A stretch of DNA of 64,000 nt from an uncultured Paracoccaceae bacterium (GTDB lineage Bacteria > Pseudomonadota > Alphaproteobacteria > Rhodobacterales > Rhodobacteraceae), in contig CANLSM010000002.1 in assembly GCA_947493745.1 (NCBI GenBank), forward strand, positions 1-64,000, read 5' to 3'. A model generated the notes under the pieces. It ran no database searches and was not told where the DNA came from. It worked only from the letters and a program-made list of their open reading frames with translations. Each line of letters opens with the position of its first letter. The first letter of the stretch is position 1. The translations under genes were made by a program, and so were the position numbers. Below are positions 19,050-27,750 of the stretch, piece after piece.

Positions 19050-19895
19050 GTGAACATCAAAACACGAACGCTTGCCGCCGCAGCGGCGGTCATATTGTCC
19101 TTTGGTCAGCCCGGATTGGCTGCGGACTTCACCTTCAAACGGATCAAACCATCCGATCCCGGACAGGGGCGGCTGATCAGTATTCAGGTCGAACCGGTCG
19201 AGGAGGAGAAGCCGGTGCTCGGACATCAGGTCTCGCTCGACGGCGCGGTGTCTACAGCGACAGCGAGAACCGGCTCTGCCGCCGGTGTGTCCTCGACAGC
19301 CGATTGGTTCTGGGCCGAGATGTCGCCGCTGCTCTCGGCAGGCTCTTCTTCACGGCTCAGCCAGGCGGCCGCCGCGATTGACCGGACACCCGGCAAATCG
19401 GCGGTGCTGCGCCCCAGCAAGGACCGCATGCAGCGCATCATGAATGATTATGGCGCCGAAATTCTCAAGAACAGCGTCGGGACGCAGGTCTCGCCCGCTC
19501 TGGTATTGGCCGTGATAGCGGTGGAGTCGAATGGCAAGCCCGGAGCCGTCAGCTCGGCAGGAGCAGGGGGGCTGATGCAGCTCATGCCGCAGACCGCCGC
19601 CCGGTTCGGCGTCAAGGACCGCATGGATCCGTCGCAGAACATCGCCGGCGGCGTGAAGTATCTCGCCTGGCTGCTTGAGGAGTTCGACGGCGACCCGTTG
19701 CTGGCGCTTGCCGGCTACAATGCAGGGGAGGGCGCTGTGCGTCGCGCCAAGGGTGTTCCGAACTACAAGGAAACGCGGAACTACGTGCCCAAGGTGGTTG
19801 GTGCGTGGCAGACGGCGCGCGACCTCTGCCTGACGCGGCCCAGCAAGGCGACCGATGGCTGCATCTTTGCAGGCCTCAAGGTGGCCAGCCGCTAG
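19050..19895 (+). CDS. Lytic transglycosylase (SLT domain)
   Basis: A 281-residue secreted peptidoglycan-cleaving enzyme. It has a signal peptide (cleavage after GLAA, about residue 25), a low-complexity linker, and a C-terminal SLT domain with VLAVIAVESNGKPGAVSSAG (catalytic Glu), GLMQLMPQTAARFGV, NIAGGVKYLAWLL and LALAGYNAGEGAV. The start codon is GTG at 19050. It is divergent from the pilin genes, a suitable place for an enzyme that opens the cell wall for pilus assembly, though a housekeeping role is equally possible. Confidence 0.9.
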   Translation: MNIKTRTLAAAAAVILSFGQPGLAADFTFKRIKPSDPGQGRLISIQVEPVEEEKPVLGHQVSLDGAVSTATARTGSAAGVSSTADWFWAEMSPLLSAGSSSRLSQAAAAIDRTPGKSAVLRPSKDRMQRIMNDYGAEILKNSVGTQVSPALVLAVIAVESNGKPGAVSSAGAGGLMQLMPQTAARFGVKDRMDPSQNIAGGVKYLAWLLEEFDGDPLLALAGYNAGEGAVRRAKGVPNYKETRNYVPKVVGAWQTARDLCLTRPSKATDGCIFAGLKVASR

Positions 19896-19901
19896 ACAGG
19901 C

Positions 19902-20639
19902 TCAGACCGAGAGTTTCTTGAAGATCCGTTCCGGAATGGTGCGGATGATTGTCATGATGATGATCCAGAACCACGGCGTATAGAGCACATTGCGCTGCTT
20001 TTTCAGTCCCTTGAGGATGTCGCGTGCCACGTCCTGGGGGCTGGCGACCAGAAACATCCCCTCAATTCCCCATGTCATGGCAGTATCGACGAAACCGGGT
20101 TTGACGGTCATGACATGTATACCCGTTCGGCCCATGCGGTTGCGCAGGCCCGATAGATAGGTGTGAAAGCCCGCCTTGGCGGAACCATAGACATAGTTGC
20201 CGATCCGCCCGCGGTCCCCGGCCACCGAGCCAACGCCGACGATGGCCCCTTCGCCGCGCGCCTCCATCATCGGAGCGATGGTCTGAAGAAACCGGGCCGG
20301 GCCCGTGAAGCTGTCCTGAATGACGCCGTCGAGCAGACCGGGGTCCTCATCGATCTGGGATTGCTGCGGCATGGAGCCGACGAAGACCGCGACATTCAGC
20401 GATCCGGTCCGGCCCTCATAGTCGGACAGGATCGGCGCGAAGGTCTCAGGTGCGCGGGCATCGAAGCGCATTACCTTGACCCCGTCGGCCCCCCTGATCT
20501 CGCAATCCGCCGCAGTTGCCTGCATGTCGGCGGTATCGCGACCTGTCAGTACAAGCGCTGCGCCCTCCGCCGCGAGGGCCTGTGCGAAGGCCCGCGCCAT
20601 GGCTGACGTTGCGCCCAGAATGACCCACGTATCGCTCAT
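19902..20639 (-). CDS. SDR-family reductase, DprE2-like
   Basis: A 245-residue short-chain dehydrogenase with N-terminal WVILGATSAMARAFA (a variant of the TGxxxGIG glycine motif), the catalytic Ser in VGSVAGDRG, YxxxK as YGSAKAG, and a hydrophobic, basic C terminus that could contact the membrane. Its ATG overlaps the stop of the DprE1-like gene (ATGA). By that pairing it is probably the NADH-dependent reductase of a two-step epimerase, reducing a polyprenyl-phospho-2-ketopentose to the arabinose form. Confidence 0.78.
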   Translation of the reverse strand: MSDTWVILGATSAMARAFAQALAAEGAALVLTGRDTADMQATAADCEIRGADGVKVMRFDARAPETFAPILSDYEGRTGSLNVAVFVGSMPQQSQIDEDPGLLDGVIQDSFTGPARFLQTIAPMMEARGEGAIVGVGSVAGDRGRIGNYVYGSAKAGFHTYLSGLRNRMGRTGIHVMTVKPGFVDTAMTWGIEGMFLVASPQDVARDILKGLKKQRNVLYTPWFWIIIMTIIRTIPERIFKKLSV

Positions 20640-21961
20640 GACTGACCTCGCAGTTTCAACCGGCGCACCAGATCGGTCTCGAATGCGCCTTCCGGGTCAG
20701 CCTTCGCAACCGCTTCGCACCATGCGTCCAGTTCGGGATACATCTGCGCTACATGCTCGGCGCGCATCAGGCTGTCCTTGGCAAAATAGATCCGTCCGCC
20801 TGCTGCAACGGTCTGTTCCTCAAGCCGGTTCAGCAGGGCAGGTACACGGGGGCGATTGGGGAAGTCGACGGCCAGCGTATACCCCTCCATCGGGAAAGAC
20901 AGCGGCCCCGCCCGCCCGGGTCCCATCTTCTTGAGCACCACCAGCGGCGAGGCGAGACCGGAGGTTGCGATCTCCTTGAGCATCCGTTCGAGCGCCATCG
21001 CGGCCCCGGCCTCTGGGAGCACGCACTGGAACTGGTGAAAGCCGCGCTTGCCATAGAGCCGGTTCCAGTCATGCAACCGGTCGAGCGGAAAGAAGAAATC
21101 ATGCAAGGGACGGGTCCGGGTCCGCCCTGCTTCGGGCACGCGGCGGAAGTATCCGGCATTGAAGAGCTTGACCACAGGTCCGGACAGGGCAAAACCCGGC
21201 GCGTCCATCGGGATCCTCTTGCTCTTGGCCTGCTTGTAGAAGGGGCTTGCGCGCTCGGTGAACGCGGCTTCCTCAAGAACGCCGCGACCGAGATCCGTGC
21301 CAAGCGCTGTCGCATCGACCCAGCCGACAGAGAAGTCCGCCGTCGAGGCTTCAAAGGCGGCGAGAAACTCCGCCAGACTGTCCATCCGACGCTCGCGCAC
21401 ATCCATCGACAGGGCCGGGCAGGGGAGCATCTGGATCTTCGCGCTTTCGATGATCCCGGTTTGTCCAAGCCCCCCGATGGTGGCCGCGAAGAGCCTTGCG
21501 CTTTTTTTGGGCGAGATCGTCCTGGCGGTTCCGTCCGGCCCGATAAGCCGCAATGACAGGACATGCTGTCCGAAGCTTCCCGCCTCGTGATGGTTCTTGC
21601 CATGCACATCATTGGCAATGCAGCCGCCCAGCGTGGCAAAGCCCGTTCCGGGAACCACGGCGGGCATCCAGCCCCTTGGGGCAAAGACCTTGAGAAGTTC
21701 GGAGATCGTAATTCCCGCCTCGGCCTCCAGCACACCTGTCTCGGCATCGAAGGAGGCCAGGCGGTTCATCCGCTCCATGCGGATCGCGTCACCACCCGAA
21801 TTGAGCGCCGCATCGCCATAGGATCGCAGTCCGCCGACCGCAGGACAGGGCGCTTCGGCCATCAGCGATTTCAGGTGGCTGGCACGTTCGGGGCGTGCAA
21901 ACCGTCCCTCCGAGGCCAGAACCCTGCCCCATCCATGGGCGCTGTCAATTTTCCAGGTCAT
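20636..21961 (-). CDS. FAD-dependent oxidase, DprE1-like
   Basis: A 441-residue VAO/PCMH-type flavoprotein. The FAD-binding region shows GGLRSYGDAALNSGG, VVPGTGFATLGGCIANDVHGKNHH and GGLGQTGII. The GCIANDVHGKNHH stretch with its His and the C-terminal ALD-type domain match decaprenylphosphoryl-ribose 2-oxidase (DprE1), which with DprE2 epimerises polyprenyl-phospho-ribose to arabinose. The ATG at 21961 was chosen; it overlaps the upstream flippase-like gene by 17 bases. Confidence 0.8.
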   Translation of the reverse strand: MTWKIDSAHGWGRVLASEGRFARPERASHLKSLMAEAPCPAVGGLRSYGDAALNSGGDAIRMERMNRLASFDAETGVLEAEAGITISELLKVFAPRGWMPAVVPGTGFATLGGCIANDVHGKNHHEAGSFGQHVLSLRLIGPDGTARTISPKKSARLFAATIGGLGQTGIIESAKIQMLPCPALSMDVRERRMDSLAEFLAAFEASTADFSVGWVDATALGTDLGRGVLEEAAFTERASPFYKQAKSKRIPMDAPGFALSGPVVKLFNAGYFRRVPEAGRTRTRPLHDFFFPLDRLHDWNRLYGKRGFHQFQCVLPEAGAAMALERMLKEIATSGLASPLVVLKKMGPGRAGPLSFPMEGYTLAVDFPNRPRVPALLNRLEEQTVAAGGRIYFAKDSLMRAEHVAQMYPELDAWCEAVAKADPEGAFETDLVRRLKLRGQS

Positions 21962-22931
21962 GCCGAGCCTTACGTGCCATTCGTTCCGCGAAGGGCAATA
22001 CAACGAGACCAAGCAGAATGGCAAACCAAAGCGTGGTCAGTCGGATAATTGCCGTGGCAGGGATGCTGATTTCCAACGGTATGCCCTGAAGCGAGAGCAG
22101 CGCCACCATCGCCGCTTCCGCGCCGCCCAGCCCTCCGGGCATACCCGTTGCCCCCCCTGTCATCATGGCGAGCAGAAAAATGCCGACCGCTGTCATCAAC
22201 GGCAGCTCGGCCCCCATCCATTTGAGCAGAAGATAGAAGGACAGGCCTTCGGCGAACCAGCCAAGTCCGCCCAGGATCATCGCGGGAACAAAGACCGCCG
22301 GTCGCGAAAAGGGTTTGAGCATGTGGCTTGCCCTGCGCACTTTCGCAAAAAGCCGGGGCCAGCGGCCAACCGTTTTCCAGGCAAGCGTGGCAGCAAGGTG
22401 AAGCAGTTCGGGTCGTGTCACAACGGCCGCGGCCGCAACCGCCAGAACCGCGACCAGCATGCCGCCCGCCAGTCCCGCAGTGCCGGCGAGAACCGTGAAG
22501 GCAAGCATGACGCCCATGGTCGCCATGTCCGAGGCCCGGTCGACCAGAACCAGAGGGCCGGTTCGCTCCACCGGGGCACCGGTCTCAAGGTAGATCCAGC
22601 GCAGACGGATCAGTTCGCCGACCCTCCCCGGTGTCACCGTCATCGCAAAACCGGCGATGTAGTGGCGCAGATCCTGCCAGAAGCCGCTGCCGATGCGCAG
22701 AACGCGGGTGAAGAAATGCCAGCGGGCGCCTCTCAGCGTGTAGTTCCATTGCGACAGGAACAGCAGCAGCATGACCTGTGCGAAGCTGAGGCGGGTCAGA
22801 TAGGTCCAGGTTTCTTCCCAGCCTGTTGCAGCCGCCAGTGCGCCCATCCCGAACAGGAACAATGCCAGAATGATCGCAGCCAGAACGAGGTCACGCCGCA
22901 AAGTGCTGGGCCGGTCGAGCTTGGGTTGCAC
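21945..22931 (-). CDS. Flippase-like membrane protein (lysylphosphatidylglycerol synthase TM / UPF0104 family)
   Basis: A 328-residue protein with about eight membrane helices. GFAMTVTPGRVGELIR and VLVDRASDMATMG match the conserved segments of the AglD/MprF-flippase family, and a PGGLGGAEAAMVALL segment near the C terminus matches its second signature. Such proteins are linked to moving lipids or lipid-linked sugars across the inner membrane. The start codon is GTG. It is the first gene of an operon with DprE1-like and DprE2-like enzymes, which suggests it handles a polyprenyl-phospho-pentose. Confidence 0.78.
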   Translation of the reverse strand: MQPKLDRPSTLRRDLVLAAIILALFLFGMGALAAATGWEETWTYLTRLSFAQVMLLLFLSQWNYTLRGARWHFFTRVLRIGSGFWQDLRHYIAGFAMTVTPGRVGELIRLRWIYLETGAPVERTGPLVLVDRASDMATMGVMLAFTVLAGTAGLAGGMLVAVLAVAAAAVVTRPELLHLAATLAWKTVGRWPRLFAKVRRASHMLKPFSRPAVFVPAMILGGLGWFAEGLSFYLLLKWMGAELPLMTAVGIFLLAMMTGGATGMPGGLGGAEAAMVALLSLQGIPLEISIPATAIIRLTTLWFAILLGLVVLPFAERMARKARHDLEN

Positions 22932-23048
22932 GGGGCGGGAGGTCCTCTGGTTAAGCGGCCCGTTCAGGGCGGGTTTTCAAGGCTTTATGACCTCTGGAGA
23001 AGCGCGCTACACGCACTTTGTGTCAGGACTATGTGAGGGACCGCACGT

Positions 23049-24155
23049 CTAGAGGCCAAAAAACCGGGTCATCCGGTCGATCTGTGCGAAAACCATCGCG
23101 TCATGCTCCGGGCCGGGCTGCTGACCTTCGATCCGCGCGGCGAGCGGGTCCTCGGCCCGGATATCTGACCCGGCCATTGCGGCAATCACCCGGTGCCCGC
23201 AGAACGGCACGTGAACTTCGGAATAACCGCCTTCATGTGCCATGATGAGCCTGCCGTCGCAGAATTCTCCCGCGGCCTTGAGCGTCATCTCGGTCATCTT
23301 CAGAAACGTGTCGGATCCGCAAAGCATGCGCGACAGAGGATCGACGCCGGAGGCGTCGAAGCCGCAGGCCACGACGATCACATCGGGCGCGAAGCGCTCA
23401 AGTGCCGGCAGAACCAGTCGCTCGAAAGCCCGCAGATAACCTGCATGACCGGTGCCCGGCGGCAGAGGGATATTAAGGTTGCATCCCTTCCCGTCGCCTG
23501 ATCCGGTGTCCTCAAAGCCGCCCGTATCGAGAGGGTAGTTCCGCTCCTGATGCAGCGAGATGGTCAACACATCGGAGCGGTCGTGAAAGATCGCCTCGGT
23601 GCCGTTGCCGTGATGAACATCCCAGTCCACAACCGCGAACCGCTCTGCCAGCCCCTCGGCACGGGCGGCCTCGATCGCAACCGCGATATTGGCGAACAGG
23701 CAGAACCCGTTGGGCCAATCGGGCAGGCAGTGATGACCGGGGGGGCGGGACAGGGCATAGGCGTTCCCGACCTCACCGCGAAGGACCGCCTTGAGTGCAT
23801 CTATGACGAGCCCGGTCGAAAGACTGGCGATCTCATAGGAGCCCTGACCGAACGGCGTTCTCAGCCCCAGCTCTCCGCCACCCGCATCGGATTTCGCCTT
23901 GAACTCCACCAGATAGGAGGCGGGGTGAATTCTCAGAAGATCCTCGCGGCTGGCGGACGCGGCGGACCGGCAGTCCAGCTCGGCACTCAGCCCGGTGACA
24001 TCCATCAGGTTCTTCAGACGCCGCTTGGTCTCGGGGCTTTCCGGCAGACCACCGGCGGCCAGCGGCTGCACCAGTCCGCCGACCGGTGCCGTAAGGGCGT
24101 AGTTTCCGCCCGAGTGCCAGAAGCACCGTTCATCCCAGAAAAATCCGGTTTTCAT
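23049..24155 (-). CDS. Histone deacetylase family protein (acetylpolyamine amidohydrolase type)
   Basis: A 368-residue zinc amidohydrolase of the HDAC/AcuC/AphA superfamily. The active-site motifs are visible: RPPGHHCL (catalytic His pair), WDVHHGNG (metal-binding Asp and His), ISLHQERNYP and ACGFDASGVDPL. In bacteria these enzymes deacetylate acetylpolyamines or other acetylamides rather than histones; the substrate here is unknown. It ends 10 bases upstream of the parA-like stop region in the same leftward direction. Confidence 0.88.
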   Translation of the reverse strand: MKTGFFWDERCFWHSGGNYALTAPVGGLVQPLAAGGLPESPETKRRLKNLMDVTGLSAELDCRSAASASREDLLRIHPASYLVEFKAKSDAGGGELGLRTPFGQGSYEIASLSTGLVIDALKAVLRGEVGNAYALSRPPGHHCLPDWPNGFCLFANIAVAIEAARAEGLAERFAVVDWDVHHGNGTEAIFHDRSDVLTISLHQERNYPLDTGGFEDTGSGDGKGCNLNIPLPPGTGHAGYLRAFERLVLPALERFAPDVIVVACGFDASGVDPLSRMLCGSDTFLKMTEMTLKAAGEFCDGRLIMAHEGGYSEVHVPFCGHRVIAAMAGSDIRAEDPLAARIEGQQPGPEHDAMVFAQIDRMTRFFGL

Positions 24156-24165
24156 GGGGCGAGGC

Positions 24166-24786
24166 TCACAGATTTTTCAGAAGCCTGTCAATCTCCTTGC
24201 GGGCCGCGATCACCTCGCTACTTGCCATCGACCTTTTGCTCAGACCCAGTGCGGTCGTGCCTTTTGCAAACCCGTTCGCGAAGGCCACACGATTGCCGAA
24301 ACGCGCCTTGAGAACGTCTGCCTTCGCCGCTTTCAGGTTCTCGACAGCTTCCGTCAGAGCCGTGCCGCGTGGCGGCACCCGGTTCATCAGCACGCGCACG
24401 GGCGTCTTGGCCTTGCCCGCCATCTCTAGGATCGGCCCCGTCGCCCAGACATCCATCGCTGTCGGCTGGCAGGGTGCGAGGATCAGGTCGCTTTCCCTGA
24501 GGGCCGCCTCCAACATGGTGGAGACGGAACCGGGGCAGTCCACCAGCACGATATCATGGGCCTTCGCGGCATCGCGGATGTCACCGCCCGCCCGGTAATC
24601 CCGGGTCTCGACAAGGGTGATGGGCAGATCGCTCAGCTCAGACCAGTAGGTCAGCGACCGCTGCGGGTCGAGATCGAGAATGGCAACAGATTTGCCCGCA
24701 TCGCTCCATGCATGGGCCAGATGCGCCAGAACGGTTGTCTTGCCCGCACCGCCCTTTTGCTGTGCCAGCGTAATGATATGACCCAT
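24166..24786 (-). CDS. Orphan ParA-family ATPase
   Basis: A 206-residue ParA/MinD-type ATPase with the deviant Walker A QQKGGAGKTT, switch I-like DLDPQRS and Walker B VLVDCPGS. No parB gene or parS-like repeat is nearby, so this is not the chromosomal segregation locus. Similar orphan ParAs position chemoreceptor arrays, storage granules or division proteins, but nothing here says which. The ATG at 24786 was chosen over an upstream in-frame codon at 24825 because the Walker A motif normally starts about 10 residues in. Confidence 0.85.
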   Translation of the reverse strand: MGHIITLAQQKGGAGKTTVLAHLAHAWSDAGKSVAILDLDPQRSLTYWSELSDLPITLVETRDYRAGGDIRDAAKAHDIVLVDCPGSVSTMLEAALRESDLILAPCQPTAMDVWATGPILEMAGKAKTPVRVLMNRVPPRGTALTEAVENLKAAKADVLKARFGNRVAFANGFAKGTTALGLSKRSMASSEVIAARKEIDRLLKNL

Positions 24787-25037
24787 GACCAGACCTCCAG
24801 ATGCCTGAGGATGATTATGCTGCACCTGCGAAGAAATGGAAAGGGGTCATGGAGAGCATGAGTGGCGAGGCGTCAGGAACGGATAGGCATCAAAATATGT
24901 GCGTTGAGCGCTGGAAAGCCCGCCATCCGCGAGATCTCCAATTGAAAAAGGATCAAGGCGGCAGGCCTGTTCTGAAACTGGAGTTTCCAGGCGCTGGGCC
25001 TGCCCCAAATTAGGCATCCCGGGATCGCAACAGGGGC

Positions 25038-25277
25038 CTATCCGTCCTTGAGGGTCCGGCGATACGTCCCCTCGGGCAGATCCAGCGCCGCGGCGAGATC
25101 CTTCAGTTGCGAGTTCGAGAGCGAGATCGTGTGGATCCGGTCGGTCACCGGGTTCATCTGTTCCAGCACCGTGGTGTCCTCGAAAAGCCGGATCGTGACA
25201 TCGCCCCGCAGCCGCTCTGCGCCCTCATCGACAAGGGTGACAACGGTCGCCTCGAATTCGTGTTCAATGGTAAACAT
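25038..25277 (-). CDS. Conserved-looking small protein of unknown function
   Basis: A 79-residue acidic protein starting MFTIEHEFEATVVTLVDEG. It has a predicted beta-rich first half and a short helix (LSNSQLKDLAAALDLPEG). No membrane segment, signal or known motif is visible. Its codon use looks like that of its neighbours. I think it is a real gene because the frame is compact and uninterrupted and the start lies just after the upstream gene end, but the function is unknown. Confidence 0.55.
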   Translation of the reverse strand: MFTIEHEFEATVVTLVDEGAERLRGDVTIRLFEDTTVLEQMNPVTDRIHTISLSNSQLKDLAAALDLPEGTYRRTLKDG

Positions 25278-25308
25278 GCGGGCAACTTTAGCGACAGGTG
25301 TAGCGGAG

Positions 25309-26301
25309 TTAAAGCGGCTTCGGGCGGGCAAGCGGCGGCCGTGCCCGCCGCCGTCTCATACCTGCAATCACCGGCGACAGACGGGAGTTCACATAGGTCG
25401 CCCCGAATTCCACAACTTGCGCCCCGGTTCCCGCCTTGAAACGTGCAAGACCGGGTGAACTGCGGTTGCTCAGGGTTCCGAGATCGAGCCGTCTGATGCC
25501 TCTTTTCCGGAAATGGTCCATCGCGTGCCACATCAGCAGATTATGCGCATTCAACGCGCGCCCGGTATCACCGCACCAACCGATCTGGTAGGTCGCTGAC
25601 GTGCCGTGACAAAGGAACGCCATGGCGGCGATCGGCGCACCACCATTAGAGGCGGAGAAAACGCGCACCGCCTGCGCATCCAGCGCGTGCCACGCCTCGA
25701 CAAAGCGCGGCGGCAGCCCCCTGTATCCCTTGTTGCGCTGCTGCCTTGCCTCTGCCTGCAACAGCCATTGGAATTGCGTCACATCGGCGTCACATCGGTC
25801 TATGGTCAGCCCACACCCCTCCGCCCGGACAAGCCGGTTGCGCCATTTGCCGCTCAACCCGCTCCGAAGCGTCTCGGCCGGATGGTCCAGATCTAGAACG
25901 GCTGTCGGATCAGGCCGGGCCACGCGGATCATTCCGGCCTCGACGCAATCCCGATCAAGGCTCGGATCGGCACCGGTGACGATCTGGATATGCGGGCCAT
26001 CCGACGGGAGGTGCTGCCGCAGCGCCTTGAGGGCCTCGATCCGTGTCCCGATCGGGATTGAGCTGAGCCAGACCGGCCCGCGGGAGACCAGGGACAGGGT
26101 TCCGAGCCGCCCTGCACGACGACACAGAATCTGCGCAAGCCCGATGCGTTGACCCTGATCGATGATTTCGGCGCGCAGGATGGTCCGTCCCCAAAGGGTG
26201 CAGGTTGCCCCATAACTCCAGTGCTGCTGAAGCGCCGCACCTTGTGCATCAACGGAGCGGTTCCATTCTGATCGCGCAAGCGTGTCCCATCTGATCTCCA
26301 T
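25309..26301 (-). CDS. FemAB/GNAT-like acyltransferase (BioF2-type domain)
   Basis: A 330-residue protein of the GNAT acetyltransferase superfamily, in the subgroup that resembles FemAB/CelD. The second half carries QQRNKGYRGLP, AMAFLCHGTSATYQIGWCG, NAHNLLMWHAM and RRLDLGTLSNRSSPGLARFK, matching the 'peptidoglycan bridge/cellulose biosynthesis' acetyltransferase pattern. The substrate is unknown; such proteins transfer aminoacyl or acetyl groups to cell-surface polymers. The ATG at 26301 was chosen. Confidence 0.7.
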   Translation of the reverse strand: MEIRWDTLARSEWNRSVDAQGAALQQHWSYGATCTLWGRTILRAEIIDQGQRIGLAQILCRRAGRLGTLSLVSRGPVWLSSIPIGTRIEALKALRQHLPSDGPHIQIVTGADPSLDRDCVEAGMIRVARPDPTAVLDLDHPAETLRSGLSGKWRNRLVRAEGCGLTIDRCDADVTQFQWLLQAEARQQRNKGYRGLPPRFVEAWHALDAQAVRVFSASNGGAPIAAMAFLCHGTSATYQIGWCGDTGRALNAHNLLMWHAMDHFRKRGIRRLDLGTLSNRSSPGLARFKAGTGAQVVEFGATYVNSRLSPVIAGMRRRRARPPLARPKPL

Positions 26302-26334
26302 GCGCCCAGAGACCAAATCACGGCTAACAGCGGG

Positions 26335-27711
26335 TTAATGCGCGACGGGTTTGCCCCAAAGATCGTATTCGCCGGACTCGTCCACCTCGACCTCGATGAT
26401 GTCGCCGGGTGTCAGCCCCTCGAAACCCTCGTCTATGAAGAGGTTGCCATCAATCTCGGGCGCATCCGCCTTGGTCCGACAGGTTGCCCCGTCCGCATCC
26501 ACATCATCCACGATGACATCGAGCCGCTGCCCGACCCTGGCCGCGAGTTTCGCCTCCGAGATGGCTTGCGCCTTTCGCATGAACCGGTCGAAACGATCCG
26601 CCTTCACCCCAGCGGCGACGTGATCCGGCAGCGCATTGGACCGCGCACCGTCCACATTTTCATACTGAAAGCACCCGACGCGGTCGAGTTGAGCCTCGTC
26701 CAGCCAGTCGAGCAGATGCTCGAACTCGGCCTCGGTTTCGCCGGGATAACCGACGATGAAGGTCGAGCGCAGGGTGATGTCGGGGCAGACCGCGCGCCAG
26801 GCAGCGATCTCCTCCAATGTCCGCGCCGAGGCCGCAGGGCGCGCCATGCGCTTGAGCACGTCTGGGTGTGAATGCTGGAAGGGGATGTCGAGATAGGGCA
26901 GCACGCCGCCATCCGCCATCAGCGGCACCAGATCGCGCACATGCGGATAGGGATAGACATAATGCAGTCGGACCCAGGCATCCAATTGGCCAAGCGCGCG
27001 GGCCAGGTCGGTGATATGTGCCCGGACGCCGGTCGCGCCCTCGGCATGTTTCAGGTCCAGCCCATAGGCGCTGGTGTCCTGCGAGATCACCAGAAGCTCC
27101 CGTACACCGCTTTCCACCAGCTTCTCCGCCTCGCGCATTATAGCATGGGTCGGGCGCGAAGCCAGACGCCCCCGCATCGACGGGATAATGCAGAACCTGC
27201 ACTTGTGATTGCAGCCCTCGGAAATCTTCAGATAGGCGTAGTGACGCGGTGTCAGCCGCACGCCGCTGGCAGGCAGAAGGTCGACAAAGGGATCGGGCGC
27301 GGGCGGCACCGCCGCATGGACTGCATCGAGCACCTGCTCATACTGATGCGGGCCGGTCACGGCCAGAACCTGCGGATGCGCGCCGGTGATATAGTCGGGC
27401 TCGGCCCCCAGACATCCGGTCACGATCACCCGACCGTTCTGTGAGATAGCCTCGCCGATGGCCTCCAGGCTTTCGGCCTTGGCACTGTCGAGGAACCCGC
27501 AGGTATTCACGATGACCGCCTCTGCCCCGCGATAATCAGGCGAGATCGCGTAACCTTCCGCGCGCAGGCGGGTCAGAATGCGCTCGCTGTCAACCAGCGC
27601 CTTCGGGCAACCCAGCGAGACCATACCGATGCGCGGCTGACCGTCCCTGGCCTCTGACGGAACAGTGGCACGGGCAAGATCGGGGCGGAGATCGGGCGGG
27701 TTCTGGCTCAT
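26335..27711 (-). CDS. rimO: Ribosomal protein S12 methylthiotransferase RimO
   Basis: A radical SAM methylthiotransferase of 458 aa that thiomethylates an Asp of ribosomal protein S12. It has the UPF0004 domain with cluster-binding Cys in [25 protein letters not shown] and VTGCLGAEP; the radical SAM CxxxCxxC in [16 protein letters not shown]; and a C-terminal TRAM domain. The length and motifs separate it from MiaB. It is monocistronic or loosely grouped with the acyltransferase downstream (33-base gap). Confidence 0.97.
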   Translation of the reverse strand: MSQNPPDLRPDLARATVPSEARDGQPRIGMVSLGCPKALVDSERILTRLRAEGYAISPDYRGAEAVIVNTCGFLDSAKAESLEAIGEAISQNGRVIVTGCLGAEPDYITGAHPQVLAVTGPHQYEQVLDAVHAAVPPAPDPFVDLLPASGVRLTPRHYAYLKISEGCNHKCRFCIIPSMRGRLASRPTHAIMREAEKLVESGVRELLVISQDTSAYGLDLKHAEGATGVRAHITDLARALGQLDAWVRLHYVYPYPHVRDLVPLMADGGVLPYLDIPFQHSHPDVLKRMARPAASARTLEEIAAWRAVCPDITLRSTFIVGYPGETEAEFEHLLDWLDEAQLDRVGCFQYENVDGARSNALPDHVAAGVKADRFDRFMRKAQAISEAKLAARVGQRLDVIVDDVDADGATCRTKADAPEIDGNLFIDEGFEGLTPGDIIEVEVDESGEYDLWGKPVAH

Positions 27712-27750
27712 CGGCCCGCCATACCCCAGTGCCCGCTGAAGGGGAAGGGC

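Noticed and set aside
24849-25013. Small rightward frame starting MESMSGEASG (54 codons)
   Set aside because: Uninterrupted but without a ribosome site, a partner gene or any motif. It might be real, but I cannot support it.
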